The position numbers and the translations under genes are program-made. Shown here in pieces: positions 35,833 to 43,914 of a DNA stretch of 64,000 nt. This DNA is from Barnesiella sp. An55 (GTDB lineage: Bacteria; Bacteroidota; Bacteroidia; Bacteroidales; Barnesiellaceae). Position 1 is the first letter of the stretch. Each line of letters begins with the position of its first letter. The notes beneath the pieces are model-generated. The model saw only the letters and a list, made by a program, of their open reading frames with translations. It was not told the origin of the DNA and made no database searches. The stretch is taken from contig NZ_NFHZ01000015.1 of the NCBI RefSeq assembly GCF_002161555.1, positions 1 to 64,000 on the forward strand. The letters run 5' to 3'.

Positions 35833-36703
35833 CGGTAATGCGTAAAAGTTCTTCTTTCCAGTTGTAGCTGAGCGGGTTGATGGATACTACTTTGCCATCG
35901 ATTTCCTGGGCAAACGATTCGGCCTGTTTGGCATCGAATTCCTGTTGGATAAAGATGACTTTCACGTGCTTCTCCCGAGCTACGTCGATGGCTTTTTTCA
36001 AGTAGAAGGCCGAGGGTTCCTTGCCGTTATATTCGAGGCTCAGCTGGTGCAGGTGATAGTCTTTGGCCAGGTAGCTGAGCGACGGGTGGTAGATGGCAAA
36101 CATCGTGCCTTTTACCGGTGCCAGTTTGCGAGTCATGATCGAATCGACCTGATTCACTTCGGCCAGCAGCTCCTCGTAGTTCTTGCGATATATCTTTTCG
36201 CCGGCGGGGTCGAGACTCACAAAGGCATCGTACATGTTCTTGGCGATGATGCGCACGTTTTTGGGCGAACTCCAGGTGTGGGGATCGGCATCGAAATGGT
36301 GGTGATGATTGTCGTTCTCGACCTCCGACTCGTTGTGCTCGTGTGTGCCCGTGAGAATATTGATACCTGTGGAGTTGTCGAATATCTTCATTTGCGGGTT
36401 GTTCTGCTCCAGTTTGTCCATCCAGGCCAACTCGAACCCGATGTGACCTATCTTGAAGTAGGCTACACTCTTGCCCAAGTGCACGAGGTGCGAGGGCGAA
36501 GGGTCATAGGCTTCGGGATTACTGCCGGGCGGTACAATGCAGTTAATGGCAAAACGGTCGCCGGCGATTTTTTCGGCAAAGTACTTTTGCGGTTGTATGG
36601 TTACGGTGACAATCTTTTGTTCTTTGTTCCCGGTCGAGCACGATACTGCAAAGAGTGTGAGCAGTATGCATGTGCAATATTTCAGAAAAGAATGATTTTT
36701 CAT
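35813..36703 (-). CDS. Zinc/manganese ABC transporter substrate-binding lipoprotein (ZnuA-like)
   Basis: 296 residues, cluster A-I binding protein. Lipobox LFAVSC gives Cys22. Two of the usual metal His are present: His142 (ADPHTW) and His206 (YHPSLSYLA). The first ligand position, His in most ZnuA/PsaA proteins (DPHxYEP), is Glu64 here (NPEAYDPSP). A His/acidic loop at about 121-137 (HEHNESEVENDNHHHH) precedes the His142 block and resembles the zinc-capturing loop of ZnuA, so zinc is more likely than manganese (inference). The ATG at 36703 starts a normal signal peptide; 18 upstream codons are open but span the promoter palindrome. Confidence 0.9.
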   Translation of the reverse strand: MKNHSFLKYCTCILLTLFAVSCSTGNKEQKIVTVTIQPQKYFAEKIAGDRFAINCIVPPGSNPEAYDPSPSHLVHLGKSVAYFKIGHIGFELAWMDKLEQNNPQMKIFDNSTGINILTGTHEHNESEVENDNHHHHFDADPHTWSSPKNVRIIAKNMYDAFVSLDPAGEKIYRKNYEELLAEVNQVDSIMTRKLAPVKGTMFAIYHPSLSYLAKDYHLHQLSLEYNGKEPSAFYLKKAIDVAREKHVKVIFIQQEFDAKQAESFAQEIDGKVVSINPLSYNWKEELLRITDAIAGE

Positions 36704-36727
36704 AATCAAACGTTTTGCCTCACGGCA

Positions 36728-36745
36728 TATTTTTGTACAAAAATA
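36728..36745. promoter_or_regulatory. 18-bp palindrome over the znuA -7 box (candidate metalloregulator operator)
   Basis: TATTTTTGTACAAAAATA is a perfect palindrome 25 nt upstream of the substrate-binding gene. Its right half, read on the minus strand, is TATTTTTG (36738-36745), a TAnnTTTG -7 box. A repressor bound here would block the promoter, as expected for a Zur-, Fur- or DtxR-type regulator. The identity of the binder is inference. Confidence 0.6.
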
Positions 36746-36860
36746 GTATAATATCATTAATATTCCTTCTCTTGACGGCTATTTAATATGTTAAATCTGG
36801 CTTTTAACATTTTGCCAATCAGTGCGATTGACCTCGGGTGTGAGCTGTGTTCCGGCCCAT

Positions 36861-37394
36861 CTATTCCACCCCATAGACTCGATTGTGAATACGGGTTACT
36901 ACCGTGTCGAAAACCCGGTCAAGGTCAAAGTTGCCATACGACATGAGGTATAGTTCGAGCGGTTGGCGGTCGGGCGAGTAGGGGGGCTGAATATAGGGAT
37001 GGGTATTCAGTACAAAGCCCAACCGTTGGTAAAAGGCGATGCGTCGCTTGCTGAGGTCGTCGGTGGGCTTCTCGACCTCGAGTACCGCCGGTTTGTCCAG
37101 CAGTTTCAGCAAAGCGGTCATGGCTTCGGCCCCATATCCGGCTCCCCGGAACCGGTTGTCGATGGCAAAATGCTCCATGTAGGTGAAGTCGCTCCACGGC
37201 CAATACGAGATAAATCCCACGGGTTGTTCTCCGTTCGACAGCAGGGCTATGGTGAAATCGTCGTTTTCCCGAAGCAGACGCACTACCTCGTCGAAGTCTC
37301 TTCGCTCGTCCTGGGGGAAAGAGTCGGTATAGACGCGCTCGATAAAACTAAGCGCAGCACCGTCATCGGGGCAGACTTGTGAAATTTGTATCAT
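36861..37394 (-). CDS. GNAT-family N-acetyltransferase
   Basis: A 177-residue acetyltransferase. The acetyl-CoA segment RFRGAGYGAEAMTALL (about 82-97) fits the R/Q-x-x-G-x-G/A pattern; it is preceded by YMEHFAIDNRFRG and followed by KRRIAFYQRLGF, the usual C-terminal block. Substrate unknown. The ATG at 37394 (MIQISQVCPDDG) is preferred to one nine codons upstream because GNAT domains start with such a strand and a -7 box TATATTTG lies at 37419-37426. Confidence 0.88.
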   Translation of the reverse strand: MIQISQVCPDDGAALSFIERVYTDSFPQDERRDFDEVVRLLRENDDFTIALLSNGEQPVGFISYWPWSDFTYMEHFAIDNRFRGAGYGAEAMTALLKLLDKPAVLEVEKPTDDLSKRRIAFYQRLGFVLNTHPYIQPPYSPDRQPLELYLMSYGNFDLDRVFDTVVTRIHNRVYGVE

Positions 37395-37758
37395 AGGGAG
37401 GTTGGTTATAAGTTGATACAAATATAATAGATTTAAAGGAATTTTTAAAAAGTATGGTCATAAAGTTTTCTTTATACCTGTCAACCGGCGTATAAATGGG
37501 AGTTGTCGCGATGTAACGAATCGGAAACAAGAGCCATTCTTAATACCTAATAGCCCTTTATTGAGCGTGTTGGCTGTGTCGTATATGCACATAATAGTTT
37601 CAAATTAAAACTATTTTGATGCACAAGTATTGGGCGAAGATCTTTATTAAGGCCGGTTTCCTGCAAAATTAACATCATCGTTAACTGAATCCTGTAAATT
37701 TATTACTATCTTTGTCCTCAGAATAATAAAACAGTTGTAAAAAATCGAAAAGAGAAAC
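37395..37758. other. Divergent regulatory region between the GNAT and Lrp-type genes
   Basis: 364 nt without a gene, AT-rich. Minus strand: TATATTTG at 37419-37426 for the GNAT. Plus strand: TATCTTTG at 37707-37714 for the regulator. The middle (37560-37690) holds several TTAA/ATTAA pieces and GTTAAC-like words but no repeat I would call an operator; Lrp-type autoregulation sites could be here. Confidence 0.5.
37707..37714 (+). promoter_or_regulatory. -7 box upstream of the Lrp/AsnC gene
   Basis: TATCTTTG followed by TCC, 45 nt before the ATG. No clear TTTG at -33. Confidence 0.5.
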
Positions 37759-38235
37759 ATGGGACATCATCAATTAGACGAATTAGACTATAAAATTCTG
37801 AAACTCATAGCTGCAAATGCTCGTATTCCTTTCCTCGAGGTCGCACGTGAGTGTAATGTTTCGGGAGCCGCAATTCATCAGAGAGTGCAAAAGTTGACCA
37901 ATTTGGGTATCCTCAAAGGATCGGAATATATCATCGACTCAAACAAGATTGGTTTTGAGACCTGTGCCTATATGGGTTTCTATCTGAAAAATCCGGGAGA
38001 CTTTGAGCATGTGGTTGAAGAGTTGCACAAGATTCCCGAGGTGGTCGAGTGTCATTTCACGACGGGTCAATACGATATGTTTATCAAACTCTTTGCCCGA
38101 AACAACCAACATCTGCTCGAGATTATTCACACCAAGTTGCAGCCCATCGGGCTATCACGCACCGAAACGTTGATTTCATTCCGCGAGATATTCAGACGTC
38201 AACTCCCCATCGAAGAGGTGGAAGACTTGGATTGA
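37759..38235 (+). CDS. Lrp/AsnC-family transcriptional regulator
   Basis: 158 residues. The N-terminal helix-turn-helix (LDELDYKILKLIAANARIPF, then VARECNVSGAAIHQRVQKL) is followed by the ligand-binding RAM domain (about 65-145; TGQYDMFIKLFARNNQHLLEII). Such regulators sense amino acids and control their metabolism. The His-rich MGHHQ start is unusual. Effector and targets are not evident; the downstream gene is separated by a terminator. Confidence 0.93.
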   Translation: MGHHQLDELDYKILKLIAANARIPFLEVARECNVSGAAIHQRVQKLTNLGILKGSEYIIDSNKIGFETCAYMGFYLKNPGDFEHVVEELHKIPEVVECHFTTGQYDMFIKLFARNNQHLLEIIHTKLQPIGLSRTETLISFREIFRRQLPIEEVEDLD

Positions 38236-38273
38236 ATCACAACCATGCACAAATGATTAAAGAGATATCAGTT

Positions 38274-38325
38274 GGCCCGGCTCGATTCCTTCAGGAAGAG
38301 GAGAGAGCTCGGGCCCTGTTTTTTT
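38274..38325 (+). terminator. Terminator between the Lrp-type gene and the phosphatase gene
   Basis: GGCCCGGCTC (38274-38283) pairs with GAGCTCGGGCC (38305-38315) with a single bulged base; an inner TTCC/GGAA adds to the fold; T7 follows at 38319-38325. It ends only 9 nt before the next ATG (38335), so it may work as an attenuator. Confidence 0.75.
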
Positions 38326-38334
38326 AGTACCGAT

Positions 38335-39135
38335 ATGGAACAGACGGAACAATTGCTAGCTTTTGCCCGGCAGTGTGCTCGGGAGGCGGGGAAGATACAG
38401 CTCGCCTACTTCAGGGGGGCACATTTGAATGTCGAGACCAAGTTTAATTTGCACGATGTGGTCACTGTGGCCGACAAAGAGAGCGAGCGTTATCTCATCG
38501 ACGCGATTGCCAAGTCCTATCCCCAGCATGCCGTTTTGGGCGAGGAGAGTGGCATGCATGCGGGGCACAGCGACTATTGCTGGGTGATCGATCCGCTCGA
38601 CGGCACCACCAATTACAGCCAGGGTTTACCCGTATTCACGGTTTCGATAGCCCTTCAATATCGGGGTGAAACCTTGTTGGGTGTGGTCTATGCACCCTAT
38701 CTCGACGAGATGTACGAAGCCTGCCGGGGACGAGGAGCCTCGCTTAACGGTCATCCTATTCGGGTATCGACCAAAAGCGAAACGGCCCGATCGGTTGTGG
38801 CTACCGGTTTCCCCATCGACAAAGATCGTAACCCCGACAATAACCTCGACAACCTCTCCCGCATACTGCCTCGTGTGCGTGGGGTGCGTCGCATGGGGTC
38901 GGCGGCCTACGACTTGTGTAGTGTGGCCGCCGGATTTCTCGATGGCTACTGGGAGCTCAATCTGCACGAATGGGATGTCTGCGCCGGTATTCTTATCGTG
39001 ACCGAGGCCGGTGGAGAGGTGCGTTCGTTTCGCGACGATCGCAACATCTCGATAGTGGCGGGCAATTCGTCGATGGTTGCCCAGCTTACGGCTTGCCTAT
39101 CCGACAAGCCTTGGCGTGGAAATTTGTGCGTGTAA
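38335..39135 (+). CDS. Inositol monophosphatase-family phosphatase
   Basis: A 266-residue Mg-dependent, Li-sensitive-type phosphatase. Metal ligands are Glu70-Glu71 (LGEESG), Asp86 and Asp89 (VIDPLDGTTNY) and the C-terminal Asp in HEWDVCAGILIVTEAGG. Members act on inositol phosphates, PAP (CysQ) or fructose bisphosphate; the sequence alone does not separate these. An in-frame extension upstream runs through the terminator hairpin, so the ATG at 38335 is used. Confidence 0.92.
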   Translation: MEQTEQLLAFARQCAREAGKIQLAYFRGAHLNVETKFNLHDVVTVADKESERYLIDAIAKSYPQHAVLGEESGMHAGHSDYCWVIDPLDGTTNYSQGLPVFTVSIALQYRGETLLGVVYAPYLDEMYEACRGRGASLNGHPIRVSTKSETARSVVATGFPIDKDRNPDNNLDNLSRILPRVRGVRRMGSAAYDLCSVAAGFLDGYWELNLHEWDVCAGILIVTEAGGEVRSFRDDRNISIVAGNSSMVAQLTACLSDKPWRGNLCV

Positions 39136-39175
39136 AAGGCGTTTTTTTCGGTGAGGCAGGTACCCAACTTATTGC

Positions 39176-39191
39176 TATTTTTGTACCTTTG
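39176..39191 (+). promoter_or_regulatory. Two adjacent -7 boxes before trpS
   Basis: TATTTTTG (39176-39183) and TACCTTTG (39184-39191) stand head to tail. Either would give a leader of roughly 110-125 nt before trpS at 39308. No clear -33 element. Confidence 0.5.
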
Positions 39192-39307
39192 CGGTCGTGT
39201 GCCGGGATTGTGTTGCCGGGCTTGTCCCCCGCGAGGGCTTAGAGCATTGGAACAAGTGCCGGTAAGGCACACAGCGAATGAATGTTAAGTATAAATTTTG
39301 TACGATA

Positions 39308-40366
39308 ATGAAAGAAGTTGTAGTTAGTGGAATACGCTCCACGGGAAATTTACATTTGGGAAATTATTATGGTGCTCTGCGTAATTTTGTAAAAATGCAG
39401 GAGGAGGATAAGTACAACAGCTATTTCTTTATAGCCGATTGGCATGCCCTTACGACTCACCCCGATCCCAAGATGTTGCACGAGAATGTGCGCGACATCC
39501 TTTGTGAATATCTGGCTGCCGGACTCGACCCCGAGAAATCGACCCTTTTTGTACAAAGCGATGTGCCTGAAATCCCGGAGATGTATCTGCTGATGAATAT
39601 GCACGTGGGTATCGGTGAGTTGATGCGTACCGCCTCGTTCAAGGATAAGGCTCGCAAGCAACTGGGCATCAAGGCCGATAGCGATGAAGATATCGAGCAC
39701 GAGATTATAGGCAACAACACCAACAAGCGGGTGAATGCCGGTTTGCTCACATACCCCACACTCATGGCGGTCGATATTCTTATCCAGCACGGTAACTATG
39801 TGCCGGTGGGCAAGGACCAGGAACAACACCTGGAGCTGACCCGTCGTTTTGCTCGCCGCTTCAACTCGACCTATGGCGTCGAATATTTTGCCGAACCGCA
39901 GAATTTCAACTTCGGCAGCGAACCTATCAAGGTGCCCGGGCTCGACGGTTCGGGCAAGATGGGTAAGTCGGAGGGTAACTGCGTCTATTTGATTGACGAC
40001 GAGAAGACCTTGCGCAAGAAAATCATGCGTGCCGTGACCGACGAAGGTCCCAAGGTGCCCAATTCGCCCAAGGCCGAGTCGGTAGAAAACCTCTTTACGC
40101 TGCTCAAGATTGTTTCGTCGCCCGACACGGTAGCCTACTTCGAGGAGAAATACAATACCTGCGAGATTCGCTATGGCGATTTGAAAAAGCAATTGGCCGA
40201 GGATATTCTCAAAGTCACCCTCCCCATTCGGGAACGTTTTCTCGAGATTCAGAGCGATGAGGCCTATCTGGCCCGCGTCGTGAAGATGGGTGCCGAAAAG
40301 GCTCGTGCAACGGCCTCAAAGACCCTGCGCGATGTGCGTGAGATCATGGGATTCAAACCGTTCTAA
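39308..40366 (+). CDS. trpS: Tryptophan-tRNA ligase
   Basis: A 352-residue class Ic aminoacyl-tRNA synthetase. The HIGH-type motif is TGNLHLGN (12-19) and the KMSKS-type motif is KMGKSEGN near 218-225. Asp of MAVDILIQ, the tryptophan-recognition region, is present. Ten upstream codons are open, but MKEVVVSGIRSTG is the regular N-terminus. The leader of over 100 nt contains no run of Trp codons. Confidence 0.96.
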   Translation: MKEVVVSGIRSTGNLHLGNYYGALRNFVKMQEEDKYNSYFFIADWHALTTHPDPKMLHENVRDILCEYLAAGLDPEKSTLFVQSDVPEIPEMYLLMNMHVGIGELMRTASFKDKARKQLGIKADSDEDIEHEIIGNNTNKRVNAGLLTYPTLMAVDILIQHGNYVPVGKDQEQHLELTRRFARRFNSTYGVEYFAEPQNFNFGSEPIKVPGLDGSGKMGKSEGNCVYLIDDEKTLRKKIMRAVTDEGPKVPNSPKAESVENLFTLLKIVSSPDTVAYFEEKYNTCEIRYGDLKKQLAEDILKVTLPIRERFLEIQSDEAYLARVVKMGAEKARATASKTLRDVREIMGFKPF

Positions 40367-40383
40367 AAAATCACACATTGGTC

Positions 40384-41328
40384 ATGGAACACCATCACCA
40401 CCATCATCCGGCCCCCGACTTGCAGAAACTCAACCGGTCGTTCATCATCGGCATCGTGCTGAACGTGCTCTTCGTCCTGGCCGAGGCTGGAGCCGGTTTC
40501 TACTACGATTCGCTGGCTCTGCTTTCCGACGCCGGTCACAACCTGAGCGACGTGGTGAGTCTCGTATTGGCCCTCTTTGCCTTGCGCCTTTCGCTGGCGA
40601 AACCTTCGTTGCAATACACCTATGGCTACAAAAAGAGTACCGTGCTGGTGTCGTTACTCAATGCGGCCATTCTGTTCCTGGCTGTAGCGGTGATTCTCTA
40701 TGAGAGTATCGACAAGCTGCGTCACCCTGCACCGCTCGACGGTAGTGCCATTGCCTGGGTGGCTGCGATTGGCATTGTGGTCAACGCCTTCACGGCCTAC
40801 CTCTTCTTTGCCGACAAGTCGAAAGACCTGAATGTCAAGGGAGCCTACCTGCACATGGCGGCCGATACGTTGGTGTCGGTAGGGGTTTTGATTTCGGGTG
40901 TTGTCATCAAATATACGGGATGGGATATTATCGACCCCATTATCGGTATCGTGGTGGGCTTGGTGATTCTCTACTCCACCTGGCACCTGTTGCAGGAGAG
41001 TCTGCGCCTGGCGCTCGACGGTGTGCCCGAGGGTATCGATGTGGCTAAGGTAGAGCAGGTGCTCCAGTCCGACCCCGATGTCATCAACGTACATCACCTG
41101 CACATTTGGGCTATCAGTACCACGCAAACAGCGCTCACGGCTCATGTGGTAGTATCGGATATCACGCGTATGCATGAGGTGAAGCATCGATTGAAACAGG
41201 CTTTGCACGAGTTGGGCATCGATCACGCTACCTTCGAACTCGAGCTTCAGGAGGAGCATTGCGATGGTCATTGCGATTGTTGTGACGAGCATACCGATTG
41301 CGATGAGGACACGCAACCCTATTTGTAA
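40384..41328 (+). CDS. Cation diffusion facilitator metal exporter
   Basis: A 314-residue CDF protein exporting zinc, cobalt or cadmium against a proton gradient. Six TM segments; the metal site is made by SDAGHNLSD in TM2 and HMAADTLVS in TM5 (HxxxD pairs), the ZitB/CzcD zinc pattern. The C-terminal cytoplasmic domain includes DVINVHHLHIWAIS. Both ends carry metal-binding tails: MEHHHHHH at the start and EEHCDGHCDCCDEHTDCDED at the end. A TTG two codons upstream is possible, but ATG 40384 is preferred. It begins 17 nt after trpS. Confidence 0.93.
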   Translation: MEHHHHHHPAPDLQKLNRSFIIGIVLNVLFVLAEAGAGFYYDSLALLSDAGHNLSDVVSLVLALFALRLSLAKPSLQYTYGYKKSTVLVSLLNAAILFLAVAVILYESIDKLRHPAPLDGSAIAWVAAIGIVVNAFTAYLFFADKSKDLNVKGAYLHMAADTLVSVGVLISGVVIKYTGWDIIDPIIGIVVGLVILYSTWHLLQESLRLALDGVPEGIDVAKVEQVLQSDPDVINVHHLHIWAISTTQTALTAHVVVSDITRMHEVKHRLKQALHELGIDHATFELELQEEHCDGHCDCCDEHTDCDEDTQPYL

Positions 41329-41355
41329 CGGATAGCAAGTCGAAAAGATATTTGG

Positions 41356-41397
41356 CGGGAGAAACGGAGAGAACATCTCTTTTTCTCCCGTTTTTTT
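41356..41397. terminator. Bidirectional terminator between the CDF gene and dprA
   Basis: CGGGAGAAA (41356-41364) pairs with TTTCTCCCG (41382-41390), followed by seven T on the plus strand. It lies between convergent genes. Confidence 0.82.
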
Positions 41398-41428
41398 GTG
41401 GAAGGATAGATTGGGAGAGGCTACCGAG

Positions 41429-42526
41429 TTACAGTTTGTAGATGCCGCCCGGAAGAGCCTTGACCACCCCCTTGAATTCCAGTTCGACCAGTACCGACAG
41501 CAGTTGCGACAGGGGTCGGTCCAACTCGACGGTCATGCGGTTTATCTGTCCTTCGCCCTTCGCCTTGAGATAGTCCACCAGGGTCTGTTCTTCGTCGGTA
41601 AGATCGGGGAAGAGCGAGCGTTGCACCGCCTCGCGCCGGGGCGCGTTCCAGCACATGGCCTCGACGAGATCGTCGGCCGAGGTGATGAGGGCTGCCCGGT
41701 TGCGACGGATGAGGTGGTTGCAGCCTGCCGAACTCTCGCGCTGTATGTCGCCCGGCAAGGCAAAGACATCGCGGTGATAGCTCTCGGCAATCCCTGCGGT
41801 GATAAGGGCTCCACCCTTTTCGCGCGACTCGACAATGACTACGGCGTCGGCCAGTCCCGCCACTATGCGGTTACGGGCTACGAAAAAGGCCGGATGCATG
41901 GCATGATAGCCTGGATACTCGGTAATCAAGCCTCCGTGAGTCACCATCTCAATAGCGGTGTTGCGGTGACTCGACGGGTAAATGTGGTCGAGCCCGTGAG
42001 CCAATACACCCACCGTGTCGAGTCCCTGTTTCAAGGCTGCACGGTGTGTACAGATGTCAATGCCGTAAGCCAGTCCGCTCACGATAACAAGTTGGGGAAA
42101 GTAATCGGCCAAGTCACGAATCATCGCTTCACAGAAACTGCGGCCGTAGTCGGTAGCCCGGCGTGTGCCCACCACACTTATCACCTTGGCCTCATTCAGA
42201 TTGGCCGTGCCCCGGTAGTAGAGCAGAACAGGTGCATCGACACACTCGGTCAGCCGGTGAGGATAAGTCGGGTCGGTAAAGTAGAGAGGTACGATGTTTC
42301 CCTTCTGGATAAACTCCATCTCCTGTCGGGCCGCTTGCAATGCCGTGCGGCGGGCTTCGTCATGGAGAATACGCCCCGTGATACCCGTCATTTCCTGCAA
42401 CTGCGATTCGGGCAACTCGAAGAAAAGCTCGAGTTCTCCCACTGTGTCGTGGATGTGCTGGGCCAGCGACTTGTTCATCCCCTTGATGCGGGAGAGCGCA
42501 ATGCGATATACAATCTCGGGTTCCAT
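41429..42526 (-). CDS. dprA: DNA-processing protein DprA
   Basis: A 365-residue protein that loads RecA on incoming single-stranded DNA during transformation. N-terminal helix-hairpin-helix-like region (1-65), Rossmann core with VISVVGTRRATDYG, IVSGLAYGIDICTH and FFVARNRIVAGLADAVVIVE, and a C-terminal winged-helix (about 305-365). The Rossmann signatures are complete. The upstream thioesterase gene is 21 nt away on the same strand. Confidence 0.95.
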   Translation of the reverse strand: MEPEIVYRIALSRIKGMNKSLAQHIHDTVGELELFFELPESQLQEMTGITGRILHDEARRTALQAARQEMEFIQKGNIVPLYFTDPTYPHRLTECVDAPVLLYYRGTANLNEAKVISVVGTRRATDYGRSFCEAMIRDLADYFPQLVIVSGLAYGIDICTHRAALKQGLDTVGVLAHGLDHIYPSSHRNTAIEMVTHGGLITEYPGYHAMHPAFFVARNRIVAGLADAVVIVESREKGGALITAGIAESYHRDVFALPGDIQRESSAGCNHLIRRNRAALITSADDLVEAMCWNAPRREAVQRSLFPDLTDEEQTLVDYLKAKGEGQINRMTVELDRPLSQLLSVLVELEFKGVVKALPGGIYKL

Positions 42527-42547
42527 GAAACGGGTTGGAGATAGGAT

Positions 42548-42949
42548 TTATTGTATGAATTGCTCGAAGTAGGGAACAAACTCCTCGCCACGGGTGATGC
42601 GCCCTTGTGTGGTACACACCGTCTCGACCACAGCCTTGATACATAGTTCGCCCGATACCTTGTAAATATCCTGATAAAAGACAAACTTGATGCCCTCGCG
42701 GCGCATATAGAGCTTGCACACAAAGCGGTCGCGGCTGCGTAGCGGCGCCTTGTAGTTGATTTCCATGCGGTTCACCACCGGGTCGATGCCCCGTTCGCGC
42801 ATCTCGACAAACGAGATACCTGCAGCAGCCAGAAATTCGTGGCGGGTATGTTCGAGATAATGCAGGTAGTTGGCGTTGTTGACGATGCCTTCCATATCGC
42901 ACTCGTAGTCGCGCACCTGCATCTCCAGTTCAAAAATATATTGCGACAT
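42548..42949 (-). CDS. Hotdog-fold acyl-CoA thioesterase (4HBT family)
   Basis: A 133-residue YbgC/FadM-like thioesterase. The conserved start FELEMQVRDYECDMEGIVNNANYLHYLEH carries the active-site Asp (YECDMEG, where the usual Gly-His-Val is Gly-Ile-Val) and Asn-Asn. The rest is the hotdog beta sheet (MEINYKAPLRSRDRF). Substrate acyl-CoA unknown. The ATG at 42949 is preferred over one nine codons upstream, since MSQYIFELEM starts directly at the first strand. Confidence 0.88.
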   Translation of the reverse strand: MSQYIFELEMQVRDYECDMEGIVNNANYLHYLEHTRHEFLAAAGISFVEMRERGIDPVVNRMEINYKAPLRSRDRFVCKLYMRREGIKFVFYQDIYKVSGELCIKAVVETVCTTQGRITRGEEFVPYFEQFIQ

Positions 42950-43425
42950 AGTCTTTCGGTTATTTATCATTTGCAAACTTACATAAAAAACGAAGAATTT
43001 TCCCTAAATCAGAGTGCCTTTTGTTATCGCAGGGGAAGAGTCTTGAAATAAATATTTTCTTGAGGGGAATAATGATTCTGTTGCAGGCTGTTTGGTAGAA
43101 ACGATCCCCTGTATATGTGCGATTTTAGAATTTTACGGGAGTCAGTTCTTCTCGAGAGTAAAAAAGGGCCCGATATTTTTTTTATAAAAGTGCGTTCATA
43201 AAAAAAAAGTTATTATTTTTGAAATAATAAAATTGAATTGATACTGAGAATTGTGCCATTTTGGACTCGGGAATCAGTTTGATGGAATAAAAATTAGTAT
43301 GGGGACGAAGCAAATAATCAATGCATAGGGGGCAGGATAGAGAAGTGTAATGCTATACTATTCTCTATGTCATGATATTTGTTTACTTATTAAAAGGGAT
43401 ATTAAACAATAACTAATATTGAAGT
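42950..43425. other. AT-rich intergenic region before the GYF-CD225 gene
   Basis: 476 nt with no gene on either strand, clearly AT-richer than the flanks. A -7-like TATTTTTG at 43214-43221 sits inside an A/T hairpin (TTATTATTT / AAATAATAA). From it the leader would be about 200 nt. I see no riboswitch-type fold or known RNA. The composition change marks the left edge of the accessory-looking segment. Confidence 0.5.
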
Positions 43426-43911
43426 ATGGAATACTATTTTTACTTGAATGATCGTAATGAGCAGCAAGGACCTATTTCGGCCGATCAGCTGGCTTCACGT
43501 GGTGTGACTCTCAATACGAAGGTGTGGAAACAGGGTATGTCTCAGTGGCAATCGGTCAGTGAAATTCCTGAATTGGTAGCATTGTTTGAACAACAGCAAA
43601 GAGGGGCAACACCCCCGCCTCCTCCTCCAGCTTTTGATACGGTACCTCCGACTCCAAGACCGCAGCCAGTACCCTCAAAACCCGATAATTTGTTGGTCTG
43701 GTCTATTTTGACTACGGTCCTTTGTTGTCTCCCGTTGGGTATTGTGGCTATTGTTTATTCAAGTAAAGTAGATTCTCTGTGGACCGAGGGTAAATATGAA
43801 GAAGCCAGAAAAGCGGCCGAAAGTGCTAAAATCTATTGCCTTGTTTCTTTGGGATTGGGTATCATAGGTGGTATCATAGGATTCCTGGCCGGATTTTTGA
43901 GCGCATTATAA
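43426..43911 (+). CDS. GYF-CD225 (dispanin/IFITM-like) membrane protein
   Basis: A 161-residue protein with three parts. Residues 1-55 form a GYF_2/DUF4339 domain (EYYFYLNDRNEQQGPISADQL, KVWKQGMSQWQSV) that should bind Pro-rich peptides. Residues 62-86 are a Pro-rich linker. Residues 88-161 are a CD225 domain with two membrane segments; LCCLPLGIVAIVYSSKV carries the double Cys (100-101) that is palmitoylated in animal IFITM proteins. The loop WTEGKYEEARKAAESAK is typical. The DUF2752 gene starts 3 nt after its stop, so the two are coupled. Function in bacteria is not established. Confidence 0.9.
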   Translation: MEYYFYLNDRNEQQGPISADQLASRGVTLNTKVWKQGMSQWQSVSEIPELVALFEQQQRGATPPPPPPAFDTVPPTPRPQPVPSKPDNLLVWSILTTVLCCLPLGIVAIVYSSKVDSLWTEGKYEEARKAAESAKIYCLVSLGLGIIGGIIGFLAGFLSAL

Positions 43912-43914
43912 CCG

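Noticed and set aside
40384-40407. The hexahistidine start of the CDF protein as cloning contamination.
   Set aside because: His codons are mixed CAC/CAT, the context is native, and the protein continues directly into a CDF core with a matching Cys/His tail.
43214-43240. An A/T hairpin before the GYF-CD225 gene as a terminator.
   Set aside because: It is a chance-prone A/T palindrome overlapping a -7-like box, with no gene to terminate nearby on either strand.
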